A DNA stretch of 64,000 bases, taken from the NCBI GenBank assembly GCA_027313705.1, contig DAHVDE010000041.1, positions 124,001 through 188,000 of the forward strand. Reading direction: 5' to 3'. A model generated the notes under the pieces. The model saw only the letters and a program-made list of their open reading frames with translations, ran no database searches and was not told the DNA's origin. Within the stretch, counting starts at the first letter, position 1. Every line of letters begins with the position of its first letter. The translations under genes and the position numbers were made by a program. The stretch is from Actinomycetota bacterium. Its GTDB lineage: Bacteria > Actinomycetota > Actinomycetes > Streptosporangiales > Streptosporangiaceae. Below are positions 6,505-15,422 of the stretch, one piece after another.

Positions 6505-8069
6505 CCGCCGCGACCGCCGCGACCGCCAGGCACAGGACACCGGGCGCGGTGCGCGAGGTCCCGCTGAGTGCCGCGCGGCTGCTGCGCGTGGAACTGCGGC
6601 GCAACACGATGCCGTGGGTCCTGCCGCTGATCGCCGCGCTGTTCTGGTTCGACTCCTACCGGCCGAGCACGAGCGCGGAAGCCATCTATCCGCTCCGCAC
6701 CTTCTGGAACATGGGCCAGGGGCACACGATCATCGATTTCGGGCCTTTCGTGGCGGGCGTCGCCGCTTGGATGGGCTCGCGGGAGGGCCGCCGCGGCCTG
6801 GCCGACCTGGTCGCCGTGACCGCGAGGCCACGCTGGGTGGCGCAATTCGCTACCTGGGCGGCGACGGCGATCTGGGCGGTAGCCGCCTACCTGCTCTTCG
6901 TGACCGTCATGTTCGCGATATACGCCCGCCAGGGCGTCGGCGGCACGCCACCTTGGTGGTGGGGCGCCGTCGGCGCCACCGCGGTGATCGCGTTCACCTC
7001 GGCCGGCTTCGCCGTCGGTGTCTACTGGCGGAGCCGGTTCGCCGCCCCGCTGGCTGCCTTCGGCGGGTTCCTGGCGATGGCCATGTCATCGCAGACCGGG
7101 TTCACTCATTACAGCGGGTGGACGATGGTCTTGCCGACGAACTCGAACAGCAATTTCGACGGCAATGGCCTGGCCGACTTCGGAATCTTCTACCGCTGGC
7201 AGCCCGACGTGCCGATCGCCAGGATAATGTTCCTGGCCGGAATCGCCGTCGCGGCGCTCGCCCTGACCGGACTGCCGGCCAGGGCGGGCGGCCGCTGGCT
7301 GCGCCGTGCCGCCGTGGTCACCACGCTGGCCGGCCTGGCGCTCGCGGCGACCGGAGTATCGCTGGCCAGCACAGCCAGGCCGACGGCGCACGGCATGATC
7401 ATTCCCGCGTTGCACGATGCCGCCAATGACGCCCCGATTCCTTACTCCCCGGTGTGTGGCCATGCGGCCGCGATCCAGGTGTGCCTGAATCCGGCCTACC
7501 GCCATTGGCTGCCAGCGACGGCCTCGGCGCTTGGCGCGATACTGCCCGAGGTCACTGGGCTGCCAGGCGCGCCTGCGCGCGCCATTCAGGTGCCCGCGGC
7601 ATACGGTAACGCGTCCCAGGCGATCACCCTGCGCGGCAGGCCCGCCGTGCTCCGCTTGTCGCTCGGCCAGCTCAACCTGCCAGGACCTTGCGGCTTCTGC
7701 GCGGGTCCGGTGCGCAGCGGATTGTTCGCCAGGGAGCTCAGGCTGCTCTTCGCCCACGCGTTCGTCGGCGCGGGCAACCAGCCTGGCAGCCAGCTACAGC
7801 AGGCCGTGCAGGCAGTGCTGCTGCGCGGCGCCGGGATACCCTTCGCCGCCCAGCCTGAGCTGATGGCATCGACGGAGAACTTCCCCGTGCCAGGGCCAGC
7901 ATCGGGTGGCAAGAACGGGCCGGCCACCGCACCGGGAACGGCGACCGGGCCGGTCTACGCCGCCGCCGGGCGGTTCGCCGCGCTGCCCGCCGCGCAACGT
8001 CACGCCTGGCTCGTGGCTCACCTGGCCGCGCTGCGGGCCGGCCAGCTCACCTTGGAGGATCTGCCTTGA
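6501..8069 (+). CDS. ABC transporter permease with large extracytoplasmic part
   Basis: A 522-residue protein. Hydrophobic segments span roughly residues 35-300 (for example VLPLIAALFWF, FATWAATAIWAVAAYLLFV, IMFLAGIAVAALALTGL). They are followed by about 200 more polar residues containing two cysteine pairs (CGHAAAIQVC and CGFC), which may sit outside the membrane and form disulfides. It is coupled to the ATPase by a 4-base overlap. Substrate unknown. Confidence 0.8.
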   Translation: MTAATAATARHRTPGAVREVPLSAARLLRVELRRNTMPWVLPLIAALFWFDSYRPSTSAEAIYPLRTFWNMGQGHTIIDFGPFVAGVAAWMGSREGRRGLADLVAVTARPRWVAQFATWAATAIWAVAAYLLFVTVMFAIYARQGVGGTPPWWWGAVGATAVIAFTSAGFAVGVYWRSRFAAPLAAFGGFLAMAMSSQTGFTHYSGWTMVLPTNSNSNFDGNGLADFGIFYRWQPDVPIARIMFLAGIAVAALALTGLPARAGGRWLRRAAVVTTLAGLALAATGVSLASTARPTAHGMIIPALHDAANDAPIPYSPVCGHAAAIQVCLNPAYRHWLPATASALGAILPEVTGLPGAPARAIQVPAAYGNASQAITLRGRPAVLRLSLGQLNLPGPCGFCAGPVRSGLFARELRLLFAHAFVGAGNQPGSQLQQAVQAVLLRGAGIPFAAQPELMASTENFPVPGPASGGKNGPATAPGTATGPVYAAAGRFAALPAAQRHAWLVAHLAALRAGQLTLEDLP

Positions 8070-8079
8070 AAGAACTGTC

Positions 8080-8775
8080 ATGACCACCGCTGGCCTGGAC
8101 CGGCCGGCGCCGGGTAGCGTCCCGCCGGCGACGGCGGTGACCAGGCACGGCCCGGCATATTCTGGCTTGCGGCTGGCCGGGCTCTACCTGGTCAGCCGCC
8201 GGGTTCCGATGGCGCTCGGGCTGATCGCCGGAATCGGCGCACTGCTGTGGGCCGCGCTGCACTGGCACTGGAATATCGCCGGCGGCGCCGCGGCACGGCA
8301 ATTCATCCCGCTGACGCTCGAGACCGGAGCCGCTGCCGTGATCACGGTCACCACCTTCGGGCCGTTCGGCGAGGCTGAGCGGGCCGCAGGACGGTGGCTG
8401 CCCTGGCTGCGGCTCGCCGCGACCGCGGTCCTCACCGCCCTCGCGTTCGGCGCGCTTGCCGCCGGGGCTACCGCCGGCGTGCTGCCAGGCGGTTCGCTGG
8501 CCTTGCTCCGCAATTTCTGCGGCATGGCCGGCGTCGGCCTGCTGTCCGCCGCCGCGCTAGGCGGCGCGTTCGGCTGGGCCGGGCCGATGGCCTACCTGCT
8601 GGTCACCGAAGGGGCACTGGCCCACCGCTCGACCTCGCCATGGGTCTGGCCGGCCAGGCCGCCGCACGACCACGGCGCCGCGATCTGCGCCACCCTGGTG
8701 ATCGCCGCCGGCCTTGTACTGATCACCGTGCGCGGGCCGCGGGCGTCGATCCGCGAATCGGGCCAGGCGAGCTGA
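8080..8775 (+). CDS. Membrane protein, second permease-like subunit
   Basis: A 231-residue protein starting at ATG 8080, ten bases after the previous stop. About six hydrophobic segments are visible (VPMALGLIAGIGALLWAAL, AAVITVTTFGPFG, LAATAVLTALAFGALAAGATAG, GVLLSAAALGGAFGW-like, AAICATLVIAAGLVLITV). It is the last gene of the sigma-ABC operon and is probably a transporter partner. I recognise no specific family. Confidence 0.7.
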   Translation: MTTAGLDRPAPGSVPPATAVTRHGPAYSGLRLAGLYLVSRRVPMALGLIAGIGALLWAALHWHWNIAGGAAARQFIPLTLETGAAAVITVTTFGPFGEAERAAGRWLPWLRLAATAVLTALAFGALAAGATAGVLPGGSLALLRNFCGMAGVGLLSAAALGGAFGWAGPMAYLLVTEGALAHRSTSPWVWPARPPHDHGAAICATLVIAAGLVLITVRGPRASIRESGQAS

Positions 8776-9021
8776 GCGCGGTCACGAGGACCGCGCCCGG
8801 CTATGCCTGGGCCTGCAGGTGCGCGGCCGAGACCACGGTCAGCGCCGAGACCACGGCAGGTACCGGGCCAGCGATGACCGCGACCGCGACGGGCACCGCG
8901 AGCATCGCCCGCCCTGGCGCGGCATGCAGGCCATACCGCGACGACTTCTTCCTCAAGCTGATGGCAGCGGTGCACTCCGGCGATCAGGCCACGCTGAACA
9001 GCGTGCTGCGCCCGCACCTGC

Positions 9022-9302
9022 GACCGCCGGTTCGCACCCGTCATGGACGCCTTCCGGGACAACTTCCTAGACCGCGGCGAGGTCGGCGCGGCCGCGTGCC
9101 TGATGGCCGACGGCCGGGTGGTCGCCGACCTGCGGGGCGGCTGGGCCGGGCCGGCTTCGGTCACTTCGGCGCCGGCGGTTCACTGGGCTTCTGCGACGCC
9201 GAAAGCGGGATCGCTTTCTGCTACGTCATGAACCAGATGGGACCACGCTGGCAGAGCCCCCGCGTCCGCGCCCTGGTCGACGCCGTCTACGAGTGCTTGT
9301 GA
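9022..9302 (+). pseudogene. Remnant of serine beta-lactamase/esterase-family gene, middle deleted
   Basis: The N-terminal part in one frame reads RFAPVMDAFRDNF...GEVGAAACLMADG...DLRGGW (9022-9150). After about 9150 a different frame reads GFGHFGAGGSLGF...YVMNQMGP...ALVDAVYECL, ending at TGA 9300-9302. These are the typical beginning and end of class C beta-lactamase-like (EstB-type) hydrolases of about 380-400 residues. Roughly 300 residues between them, including the SxxK catalytic region, are missing and the join is out of frame. The gene is dead. The DNA just upstream (8776-9021) has no recognisable gene. Confidence 0.8.
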
Positions 9303-9469
9303 GCTGCCAAGTACTGCCCGGCTGATTGACCGGCAAAGCGAGAATATTCATACGGCAAAATGGACAACGGCTCACTATGCGCTGGCTAAATTCGGGGAAG
9401 ACGCACGTGAGAGAAAGCGGAAGTCGCGCGTTAAGCACGCGTGCGACAAGGAACCTAGGGGGCTGTCGC

Positions 9470-10969
9470 ATGCGCGTGCTTTTCGTTCATCCGAGCGCTC
9501 TGATGTACTCGGAGATCTTCTTGCGACTCGAGCCGTTGGGCCTGGAGCGGGTGGCCGCCACCGCACGATCAGCAGGGAACGAAGTCCGCATCGTCGACCT
9601 TCAGGTTTTCGGCCACGATGACCTGCGGACCGCAATCGGGGAATTTGAGCCTGATGCCGTCGGCTTCGGACTGAATTACCTGGCGAACGTTCCTGAGGTT
9701 ATAGACCTGGCCCGCGCGATCAGGGCGGCGCGGCCGGAATGTTTCATTTTCGCCGGCGGTCACTCGGTTTCCTTTATCGCCGGTCATGTAATCGAGCAGG
9801 CGGACGGCGCACTCGACGCCGTGCTGCGCGGCGACGGCGAGCCCATCATCGGCCGGCTGCTCGCGGCGGCATGCGGCGGCGAGCGCCAGGCACTGCACGA
9901 ACTGCCCGGCGTGGTAACCGCCGAGGGCACCGGCCCGACGCCATTGCTGCTTGACAGCCTGGACGAGGTGCCGCCCGCCCGCGACCTCACCAAGCGCAGG
10001 AACAAGTACTTCATCGGCGAACTCGACCCGTGCGCATCGGTCGAGTTCAGCCGCGGCTGCCCATGGGACTGCTCGTTCTGCTCGGCCTGGACCTTCTACG
10101 GGCGTACCTACCGCAAGGCGACACCCGAGGCCGCTGCCCGCGAACTCGCCACCATCACCGAGCCCAACGTGTTCATCGTCGACGACGTAGCGTTCATCAA
10201 GCCCGAGCATGGCCACGCCATTGCCGCCGAACTCGAGCGCCGCCGGGTGCGCAAGCGCTATTACCTGGAGACCCGCAGCGACGTGCTGCTGCGCAACCAG
10301 GAGGTATTCGAGCGGTGGCGGCGTCTCGGCCTTACCTACATGTTCCTCGGCGTAGAGGCCCTCGACGCGGCCGGGCTCGACGCCTACCGCAAGCGAGTCA
10401 GCATCGACGAGAACATGCGGGCTCTCGAACTCGCCAGATCGCTCGGACTGACGGTCGCGATCAACCTCATCGTCGATCCCGCCTGGGACGCCGCCCAGTT
10501 CGCCGCGGTCCGCTCGTTCGCCGAGTCCGTGCCGGAAATCGTGCACCTGACCGTCATGACCCCCTACCCTGGCACCGAGATCTGGCACACCCAGGCGCAG
10601 GACCTGACCACGCGCGACTACCGGCTGTTCGACATCCAGCACGCGGTCCTCCCGACGACGCTTCCGCTCGACGAGTTCTACGCGGAACTGGTGCGGACAC
10701 AGGCCGTCATCAACCGCAAGCACCTGGGCCTGTCCGCACTCCTGCACGTCTTCGGCCTCAGCGGCCGCCTCGCGCTGCAGGGCCAGACCAACTTCTTGCG
10801 CATGCTCTGGCGGTTCAACCGCGTCTACAACGGCACCCGCCAGTTCGCTGACCACCAGCGCGAAGTCCGCTACCAACTGCCGGTACCCAAGACATCGAGC
10901 ACTCCGCCAGGTCGCACCGACTTGTACATCCACGCCAGGCCAGGCCGCGAGGCCCGCACCAAGGCATGA
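9470..10969 (+). CDS. hpnR: Hopanoid C-3 methylase (B12-binding radical SAM)
   Basis: A 499-residue protein. The N-terminal third is a cobalamin-binding Rossmann-like domain (VLFVHPSALMYSEI at the start, VGFGLNYL, FAGGHSV). It is followed by the radical SAM motif C197-x3-C201-x2-C204 (CPWDCSFC) and the TIM-barrel part (GVEALDAAGLDAYRKR, VAINLIVDP). The C-terminal section RTQAVINRKHLG, LQGQTNFLRMLWRFNRVYN is what I remember of HpnR, which methylates hopanoids at C-3 at the membrane. ATG 9470 is preferred (GGGGG eight bases upstream) over upstream in-frame codons. No other hopanoid gene is nearby. Confidence 0.8.
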   Translation: MRVLFVHPSALMYSEIFLRLEPLGLERVAATARSAGNEVRIVDLQVFGHDDLRTAIGEFEPDAVGFGLNYLANVPEVIDLARAIRAARPECFIFAGGHSVSFIAGHVIEQADGALDAVLRGDGEPIIGRLLAAACGGERQALHELPGVVTAEGTGPTPLLLDSLDEVPPARDLTKRRNKYFIGELDPCASVEFSRGCPWDCSFCSAWTFYGRTYRKATPEAAARELATITEPNVFIVDDVAFIKPEHGHAIAAELERRRVRKRYYLETRSDVLLRNQEVFERWRRLGLTYMFLGVEALDAAGLDAYRKRVSIDENMRALELARSLGLTVAINLIVDPAWDAAQFAAVRSFAESVPEIVHLTVMTPYPGTEIWHTQAQDLTTRDYRLFDIQHAVLPTTLPLDEFYAELVRTQAVINRKHLGLSALLHVFGLSGRLALQGQTNFLRMLWRFNRVYNGTRQFADHQREVRYQLPVPKTSSTPPGRTDLYIHARPGREARTKA

Positions 10970-11253
10970 TGCTTCCCTAATTCGGGTACATCGGGTACAT
11001 AGGCGTCGGTGGCTGGCGACATTGGCGTGCACCTAGACCGACGGCACCGGCCCGCGGCAGATCGCCGGCAACACCACGCTTGACAGCCCTTTCTTTGCCC
11101 AAGGCCCGTCTACTTCCGCGATCTTGACAGCAGGCTCTGGCTGGTCACCGTGGCCTGAGCCACGCTGCCCGACGGCAACTGCCGGGCGAATGTGAGATAT
11201 AGTGATATTTGATTGCCTGGTCATGCCCTCGGTGAGTGGCGAAGGAGCGGCTC
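10970..11253. other. Intergenic region before the T7-like cassette
   Basis: No credible gene. It holds a perfect 9-bp tandem duplication (CGGGTACAT at 10983-10991 and 10992-11000) and an AT-rich patch (about 11190-11215, GAGATATAGTGATATTTG), unusual for this DNA and a plausible promoter for the genes starting at 11254. Confidence 0.4.
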
Positions 11254-11580
11254 ATGGCCCTCGTCGGCGCAGGCGGCGGCGCCATTATGGTCGACTCAGC
11301 CGCTATCGAGTCCATGGCGGCCGCTATCTCTGGCGTCGCGGCAAGTACTTCTTCGGTACGTGGCAGCCTGTCCGGCGCGGCTGACGCTGCGGCCCGCTGC
11401 CAGGACCCGGCAGCGGGCGCCTTCTCGCTGCTGCAATCGCTTCTTACCGGCGCGCTTGGCTGCCTGGACGACTGCGCGGTCAGGCTGAGCGGCGCCACGA
11501 CGAGCGGCTCACTTGCTTATACCGGCACGGATGCCGTGCAGATGCCGATGACGATCGAGGGCTGCCGGGCAGCTCCCTAG
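11254..11580 (+). CDS. Small EspC/WXG100-like helical protein
   Basis: A 108-residue protein rich in Ala, Ser and Gly, predicted to be helical: IMVDSAAIESMAAAISGVAAS near the start, then SVRGSLSGAADAAARC. Length and pattern resemble EspC-type or WXG100-type proteins exported by type VII secretion, but there is no clean W-x-G. ATG 11254 is preferred to GTG 11236 because AAGGAG lies six bases before it. The four genes to 14325 look like one operon. The EspC assignment comes from pattern and context only. Confidence 0.6.
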   Translation: MALVGAGGGAIMVDSAAIESMAAAISGVAASTSSVRGSLSGAADAAARCQDPAAGAFSLLQSLLTGALGCLDDCAVRLSGATTSGSLAYTGTDAVQMPMTIEGCRAAP

Positions 11581-11598
11581 ACCGGAAGGCTCGCTGCG

Positions 11599-13050
11599 AT
11601 GTTAGTAGGCAACGGCGGAGGCCAAGGCGGCCTGTTCCTCAGCCCGATCCAGGTACCCCCCGGCGATCCAGGGACGTTGTCCAGCGCGGCAGGCAAGTAC
11701 ACCGCCGCCCAGGGCGAGATCGACCGGCTGGCGGCCCGCCTGACCGGAGTCGCCGGACAGGCAGGCGGGGCCGTGTGGACTGGTGCCGGTGCGGCCAGCT
11801 ATCAGTCGGCCGCGACCGACCTCGCGGCCGTGTACGCGCTGACCGCTGGCGCCCTGGCGAAGGGCGCGACGGCACTGCACAACTTCTCCGCCGACCTCGC
11901 GGCCGCGCAGCGGCTAGCACATCAGGCCAACGCGGCTGTCGCGACATCGAACGCAGCGGCTAGCGCCTACCTGTCAGCGCAGGGGGCGGCCGACCGGGCT
12001 CAGTCGAACGCGAATGACGCGGCTGCCGCGTCTTCCAGCGCCGATGCCCAGGCCAGCGCGAACCCGCATTCCGTGTCGGCCAGGCAGGCAGCGGACACGG
12101 CCCGCACTGCTGCCAGCGACGCGCAGTCGGCGGCCGACGCCGCAGCCAGCCGGGCCAGCACGCTGCTGGCAGCGTATGAGACCGACTATTCGCGCGCGGT
12201 GCGCCTGTGCGCGCAGGCAAGCGAACAGGCACGCCAGGCCGTCACCAAGGCAGGCGCGGCCTTCAACGCGGCCGCGACCGATCTGATGGGCAAGACTGTC
12301 AAGCCGGTGCACGGCGGCGCTCACGCCCAGCCAGGCGGCTCGGCCTGGACCACGGCAATCGACGCGCTCTCCACCGGCAACAACTGGGCGGCGCCGCTGC
12401 TCAACGGCTGGGGCGCGTTCGGTGCGGTCGTGGTCACCAAGGCCGGGGTCAAGTACCTGGAGGCGGAGGCTGACCTGGGCAAGGCGACTAGCAGCTACGA
12501 CGTCGCCATCGATGCGGTGATGAGCAAGCAGGGCTTCTTCAAAAGCGGCTTCTACAGCGCGCAGGACGCCTTCAACGCGGCCAAGGACGCCAACGCCAAG
12601 GCGCTCACCGAGCTTCAGGACGCCATCCGTCCGGCCGCGGGTGACCCTGGCCTGATGGCGCTGGCCGGCAAGGTGGGCCTCGGCGTGGGCATGGCGTCCG
12701 ACGTGATCACGTTCGTCGCCCCGAGCCCCTCGTTCGGTCCTGACGGCCTGCTCGGCGGTAACACCGACCGCGCGATGGCGGCGGGCAACTTCGCTGCTTC
12801 GGGACTGGCACTCGGCAGCAGCCTGGACATCGGCCTCGCGACGACGGCAATGGCGATTCCCGGCGTGGATGTCATCGTCGGCGGCGTCGTGGTCGGGACC
12901 GCGGCGTACTTCGCCGGCGAATACGTCTACCAGCACTGGGGCGACGTCACGCACGCGGTCAACGACACGCTGAACGCGGTCGGCTCCTGGGCGGGCCATG
13001 AGGTGGATAATCTGACCCACGCGCTCACCGACCCGCTTTCGCTGCTGTGA
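11599..13050 (+). CDS. WXG/LXG-like type VII-associated large protein
   Basis: A 483-residue protein. The first 110 residues form a WXG100-like helical hairpin region including GGAVWTGAGAASYQSAATDL, where W-x-G falls between helices. Residues 110-230 are an Ala/Ser/Gln-rich coiled coil (ADRAQSNANDAAAASSSADA). The C-terminal half has hydrophobic glycine-rich stretches (PGVDVIVGGVVVGTAAYFAG) but no toxin motif I can recognise. The architecture is that of a secreted LXG-type or PPE-like substrate. It follows the EspC-like gene by 18 bp. No secretion machinery (EccC, EccD) is in the window. Confidence 0.65.
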   Translation: MLVGNGGGQGGLFLSPIQVPPGDPGTLSSAAGKYTAAQGEIDRLAARLTGVAGQAGGAVWTGAGAASYQSAATDLAAVYALTAGALAKGATALHNFSADLAAAQRLAHQANAAVATSNAAASAYLSAQGAADRAQSNANDAAAASSSADAQASANPHSVSARQAADTARTAASDAQSAADAAASRASTLLAAYETDYSRAVRLCAQASEQARQAVTKAGAAFNAAATDLMGKTVKPVHGGAHAQPGGSAWTTAIDALSTGNNWAAPLLNGWGAFGAVVVTKAGVKYLEAEADLGKATSSYDVAIDAVMSKQGFFKSGFYSAQDAFNAAKDANAKALTELQDAIRPAAGDPGLMALAGKVGLGVGMASDVITFVAPSPSFGPDGLLGGNTDRAMAAGNFAASGLALGSSLDIGLATTAMAIPGVDVIVGGVVVGTAAYFAGEYVYQHWGDVTHAVNDTLNAVGSWAGHEVDNLTHALTDPLSLL

Positions 13051-13057
13051 GGTGCCG

Positions 13058-13390
13058 ATGATCGACGTTCAGGTGAACGGCGGTTTCCTGGAGGTCGTCG
13101 TCACCGACGGCGATGCCCTGCTTCTCACCAGCAGCCGCGAGCCGTGGAAAGTCACCGTGCCTGTCGAGCACGTCACCAGGGCGACGCCGGCCAAGCCGCT
13201 CGGCTTCGCCAGCAAGAAGCACGTGCTCGACTCCCGCGGCGGACTCCTGGTGTGCGCGCGGCGCGGCGAGCCCGTGATTGAGATCTACCTCGATGGCAGG
13301 GACCTATTCAGGTTCATGACGCTTTCCGTCCGTGATCCGCAGGACACCGCCGCCACCATCAGGGGCGCGCTGCGACAGTACGGACGTTGA
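13058..13390 (+). CDS. Hypothetical protein of the T7-like cassette
   Basis: A 110-residue protein of predicted mixed strand/helix structure (IDVQVNGGFLEVVVTDGDALLL at the start, VIEIYLDGRDLFRF later). ATG 13058 is chosen because GAGG lies five bases upstream; GTG 13052 is the alternative. I recognise no family. It lies between the WXG-like gene and the next gene, which it overlaps by 4 bases, so a chaperone or immunity role is conceivable but unsupported. Confidence 0.6.
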   Translation: MIDVQVNGGFLEVVVTDGDALLLTSSREPWKVTVPVEHVTRATPAKPLGFASKKHVLDSRGGLLVCARRGEPVIEIYLDGRDLFRFMTLSVRDPQDTAATIRGALRQYGR

Positions 13391-14325
13391 GCCCGTTCGC
13401 CAGGCGGCCGGCCGCCGTACCGCTCTCCCGCCGCTGGCGGCAGGTCTACGACCTCGGCGAGGTGACGCTCGAGCACTTCACCCAGACCGAACTCGACTGT
13501 GTCGCGCTCGACCCGAAGTCGCTGCCTGAACGGGAGCGCGGGCCGGCCTTGCAGTCGGTGAGCCCGCTGCTCGCCAGGCTTGCCCCGGCCGCGGACGGCC
13601 AGCCCGCACCGGCGGCGAGCACCGCGCGCGACGCCGAGGTTCTCGGCACCGTGGCGGCCGGACTCCAAAGGCGCGGTTTCATCAGGCCGGGCCCGCCAGC
13701 CCCGCAGACCGGAACCCTGGCCGACGAGCTTGGCGGCGTGGCGGCTGACCCTGGCTGCCCTGGCGGTGTGCGGCCGGTGACGCTGCTCGGCGACCTTGCG
13801 CTCATTACCAGAATGACGTCCCAGCCCTGCTGGGTAGCCGAGGCGCTCATCTCCCCCGACCCGACAAGGCCGGACCAGGCAGCGGTCGACTGGCGGCTGG
13901 CCGGCCGGATGTACGCCGCGTACCGGCCCCCGGCAGTACTAGTGCAGGCACCGCCCCGGCCAGACGGCAGCCTGCCTCCGTTCAGCGCCCGCTGGCAACC
14001 GAGCGCGGCCAGGCTGATCGGCGAGTGGTGCGGCATCGAACCCGCGGAGACCGCCGACCCGCAGCGGCGCGCGTACCTCCCGCCCGGCGGACCTGTGCCG
14101 TCGGCCCAGGTCGCACCCGGCTTCACGAACGTCTGCTTCCTGCGGGTGGTGCATCCGGTAGGCGAGCAGGTAGGCATTCGCAGCCTGATCGCGGCCGCCG
14201 CGCCAGGCAGGCACTGGCTGCTCGACGGCGATCACGCCGAGCACGCCCTCCCGGTATCCATCGACCAGTTCGCGACGCGGATAGATGATCTCCTCACGCC
14301 TCCCCCGCCAGATACTGGCCGATGA
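13387..14325 (+). CDS. Hypothetical protein, last gene of T7-like cassette
   Basis: A 312-residue soluble protein that probably starts at TTG 13387, overlapping the previous stop (TTGA). It contains short conserved-looking stretches such as WRQVYDLGEVTLEHF, DAEVLGTVAAGLQRRGF and WCGIEP, and a proline-rich C-terminal end (TPPPPDTGR). The pattern is faintly like ESX-associated chaperones of the EspG type in size, but I see no decisive motif. Cassette membership is the only functional clue. Confidence 0.6.
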   Translation: MSPFARRPAAVPLSRRWRQVYDLGEVTLEHFTQTELDCVALDPKSLPERERGPALQSVSPLLARLAPAADGQPAPAASTARDAEVLGTVAAGLQRRGFIRPGPPAPQTGTLADELGGVAADPGCPGGVRPVTLLGDLALITRMTSQPCWVAEALISPDPTRPDQAAVDWRLAGRMYAAYRPPAVLVQAPPRPDGSLPPFSARWQPSAARLIGEWCGIEPAETADPQRRAYLPPGGPVPSAQVAPGFTNVCFLRVVHPVGEQVGIRSLIAAAAPGRHWLLDGDHAEHALPVSIDQFATRIDDLLTPPPPDTGR

Positions 14326-14723
14326 GAACCAGATTTGCCCCCGCAATCCTTCTTAACTTACTCGGCGCGATTGGAATATAGATAAGTAATGCAGCAACCT
14401 GCGTACTCATTAGAGCAGGGTTACCTGATCGCCAGCCAGACCTCGGCGGCACCAGCGACCGGCTCATCGGCTCGGTGGCCGCACCCGACCTCGAGGCGGT
14501 CTGGCGGGATCCCGCCCTGGCCGCGCCCGGCTACCCGCCCGGCTTTCCCGGCATCAGGAGCTATGTAGCGGACCTGCGGAGCCGGCTCCGCACGCAGCGG
14601 GCCTACTGCTCTTTCATCATCAAGTATCCGAGCCCGGGGTCATGGTCAGGCGCCGATCGCCACCCCGGCGACTTGCCTGGCCTGCCGGCTGCCTTGCGGG
14701 CTAATGCGAGCAATACTTAGGGT
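14326..14723. other. 400-bp gap with possible degenerate coding remnant
   Basis: An AT-rich stretch (14340-14400) is followed by high-GC DNA. A reading frame from about 14421 to 14720 (GTG at 14475) gives SVAAPDLEAVWRDPALAA and SYVADLRSRLRTQRAYCSF, which looks protein-like but matches nothing I know and has no good ribosome site. It may be another gene remnant. The region also contains the promoter of the regulator at 14724. Confidence 0.3.
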
Positions 14724-15422
14724 ATGCACGCATCCTCATCGGGTGAGTCAGGGGGTGAGTCAGGCACGACCGTGGTCGTCTCTGTCGTCGACGACCATCC
14801 CGACCTGTGCATCGGCGTACTGGCCAGGCTGCCGCGGCTCAGTCCCTTGTTCGCCGCTGGCATGAGCGCGGGGACCGTACCTGACTTCCTGGTCAGGGAC
14901 GCGGCGGAAGAGCGGCGCTCTGACATCGTCTTGCTCGACCTCTCGCTGAAAGACGGCTCGGAGCCGGCCTGGAACGTCGGCCAGCTCAAGGACCGCGGCT
15001 ATGCGGTCGTCATCTACACCGGCGAGGAACGTCCAGAGCGGCTGCAGGGAACCCTTGGCCTTGGCGCCGATGCCCTGATCCGCAAGGAAGAAGCCGATCA
15101 CCTGAAAGATGCCCTGCTGGCCGTGATCAGCGGTGACCGGGCCTGGGCCTCGACACTGATGGCCAAGGTCGCGCTGGCCTCGTCAGGCCCGCACCTGTCC
15201 CCCACCGAGCTTCAGGTTCTCCAGCTCTACGCCGTCGGCGTCCCGGCCAAGCAGATCGCGTCCCTGACCGGGTGCAAGATGGAGACGGTCAAGACCTACC
15301 TCAAGCATGTCAAGGACAGGTACGCGGCGTACGGCGACCACGTTTACACCCGCACCGACTTGCTGAAGGTGGCTCTGCGTGACCAGCATGTGCGGCCCGA
15401 CTGGTGGCTGGACAAGCCGTGA
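14724..15422 (+). CDS. NarL/FixJ-type response regulator
   Basis: A 232-residue protein with an N-terminal receiver domain (acidic pair at 23-24, phospho-acceptor Asp 72 in LLDLS, Lys near 110) and a C-terminal LuxR-type helix-turn-helix (LSPTELQVLQLYAVG, KQIASLTGCKMETVKTYLKH). It directly precedes and overlaps the sensor kinase gene (GTGA at 15419), forming a two-component system. The receiver core is divergent: the usual second half of the domain is shortened. Confidence 0.9.
   Translation: MHASSSGESGGESGTTVVVSVVDDHPDLCIGVLARLPRLSPLFAAGMSAGTVPDFLVRDAAEERRSDIVLLDLSLKDGSEPAWNVGQLKDRGYAVVIYTGEERPERLQGTLGLGADALIRKEEADHLKDALLAVISGDRAWASTLMAKVALASSGPHLSPTELQVLQLYAVGVPAKQIASLTGCKMETVKTYLKHVKDRYAAYGDHVYTRTDLLKVALRDQHVRPDWWLDKP

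Noticed and set aside
9569-11032. Long leftward frame opposite hpnR
   Set aside because: Antisense shadow without recognisable motifs; hpnR on the other strand has full radical SAM and B12 features.
11033-11224. Leftward 63-codon frame before the T7-like cassette
   Set aside because: No ribosome site, no family and overlap with the probable promoter.
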